DNA from: Alphaproteobacteria bacterium
GTDB lineage: Bacteria > Pseudomonadota > Alphaproteobacteria > Sphingomonadales > SMXR01
Assembly: GCA_004356215.1 (NCBI GenBank)
Contig: SMXR01000029.1
Span: 1 to 7,024 of the forward strand
Direction of reading: 5' to 3'
DNA length: 7,024 nucleotides
Shown: in pieces, positions 6,816 to 7,024 of the stretch
Numbering within the stretch: position 1 is the stretch's first letter
Layout of the letters: each line of letters begins with the position of its first letter
Notes under the pieces: model-generated
What the model saw: the letters and a program-made list of their open reading frames with translations, nothing else
Told to the model about the DNA's origin: nothing
The model's database searches: none
Made by a program: the position numbers and the translations under genes

Positions 6816-7022
6816 TTAAAACTCTTTCAGGGTTCTTTTCGCCCAGCGGGCGTATGAAGATAACATTTCCAACGCTAATTCTGTCGCCATGTTTCCCCCC
6901 TTTTGCATCCGCGGACCGGCGGTTTTATGAAAAAACTTCAATTCAGTTTCAAGCACACCAATTGTTTTCTGGATTGATTGAACCAAAGAGGCCAGCTCTT
7001 CATCCTTGAAATATAAATCAGA
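6816..7022 (-). CDS. Unidentified protein, C-terminal fragment
   Basis: An open minus-strand frame enters from the right edge and ends at TAA (6818-6816), giving 68 visible residues from SDLYFKDEELASLVQSIQKT to the end WAKRTLKEF. I do not recognise a family. The visible part is charged and probably mostly helical, for example ASLVQSIQKTIGVLETELKF (11-30) and an amphipathic tail LALEMLSSYARWAKRTLKEF (49-68). It shows no membrane segment and no Cys or His motif. Codon choice is more AT-rich than in the neighbouring genes. Alternatively translation may begin inside the visible part: ATG at 6890 follows AAAAGGGGGG (6904-6895) with a four-base gap, an excellent ribosome binding site, and would give a 24-aa peptide. 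The gene lies 66 bp upstream of the permease on the same strand. Because it is short and truncated, chance cannot be excluded. Confidence 0.5.
   Translation of the reverse strand, partial: SDLYFKDEELASLVQSIQKTIGVLETELKFFHKTAGPRMQKGGNMATELALEMLSSYARWAKRTLKEF
6895..6904 (-). promoter_or_regulatory. Strong Shine-Dalgarno-like site inside the right-edge frame
   Basis: On the minus strand AAAAGGGGGG lies four bases before an in-frame ATG (6890-6888). It is one of the best ribosome-binding-like sequences in the window. If used, it would start a 24-aa peptide, MATELALEM to KEF, ending at 6816. The longer frame is open through it, so it may simply encode the Lys-Gly-Gly residues there. Confidence 0.35.
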
Positions 7023-7024
7023 AA

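Noticed and set aside
6854..7009. Plus-strand frame of about 51 codons starting MKITFPTL at the right edge
   Set aside because: It has no clear ribosome binding site, and the protein is proline-rich with no family resemblance. The opposite strand has a longer, more protein-like open frame.

Overview
The window is an ordinary housekeeping segment of a bacterial chromosome, most likely from an alphaproteobacterium. The protein families, the mutS-glnD gene order and the maeB-type malic enzyme divergent from mutS all fit that group. GC content looks moderate rather than high. The organism call rests on gene content and order recalled from knowledge, not on a search. I found no mobile element, CRISPR array, tRNA, rRNA or defence system, and nothing that amounts to a new biological system.

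Layout from left to right: (1) The N-terminal 81 codons of glnD (PII uridylyltransferase) lie on the minus strand and run off the left edge. (2) A complete mutS (899 aa, GTG start) lies on the minus strand, five bases upstream of glnD, so the two are probably co-transcribed and translationally coupled. (3) A 205-bp divergent intergenic region separates mutS from maeB. It holds the likely maeB promoter, a short tandem repeat, a small imperfect palindrome, and a perfect 10-bp inverted repeat abutting the maeB ribosome binding site. (4) A complete maeB (763 aa, GTG start) lies on the plus strand and encodes a malic enzyme with a C-terminal phosphotransacetylase-like domain. (5) A complete ampG-like MFS permease (435 aa) lies on the minus strand and converges on maeB, with a 4-bp overlap of the two stop codons. 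(6) The C-terminal 68 codons of an unrecognised minus-strand reading frame run off the right edge.

The genes do not form one pathway. MutS repairs replication mismatches. GlnD senses glutamine and modifies PII proteins. MaeB turns malate into pyruvate and links the TCA cycle to gluconeogenesis and acetyl-CoA supply. AmpG imports peptidoglycan fragments for cell-wall recycling. The most useful second looks are the structured maeB leader, the altered active-site motif in the MaeB phosphotransacetylase-like domain, the stop-to-stop overlap of maeB and ampG, and the unidentified partial gene at the right edge.
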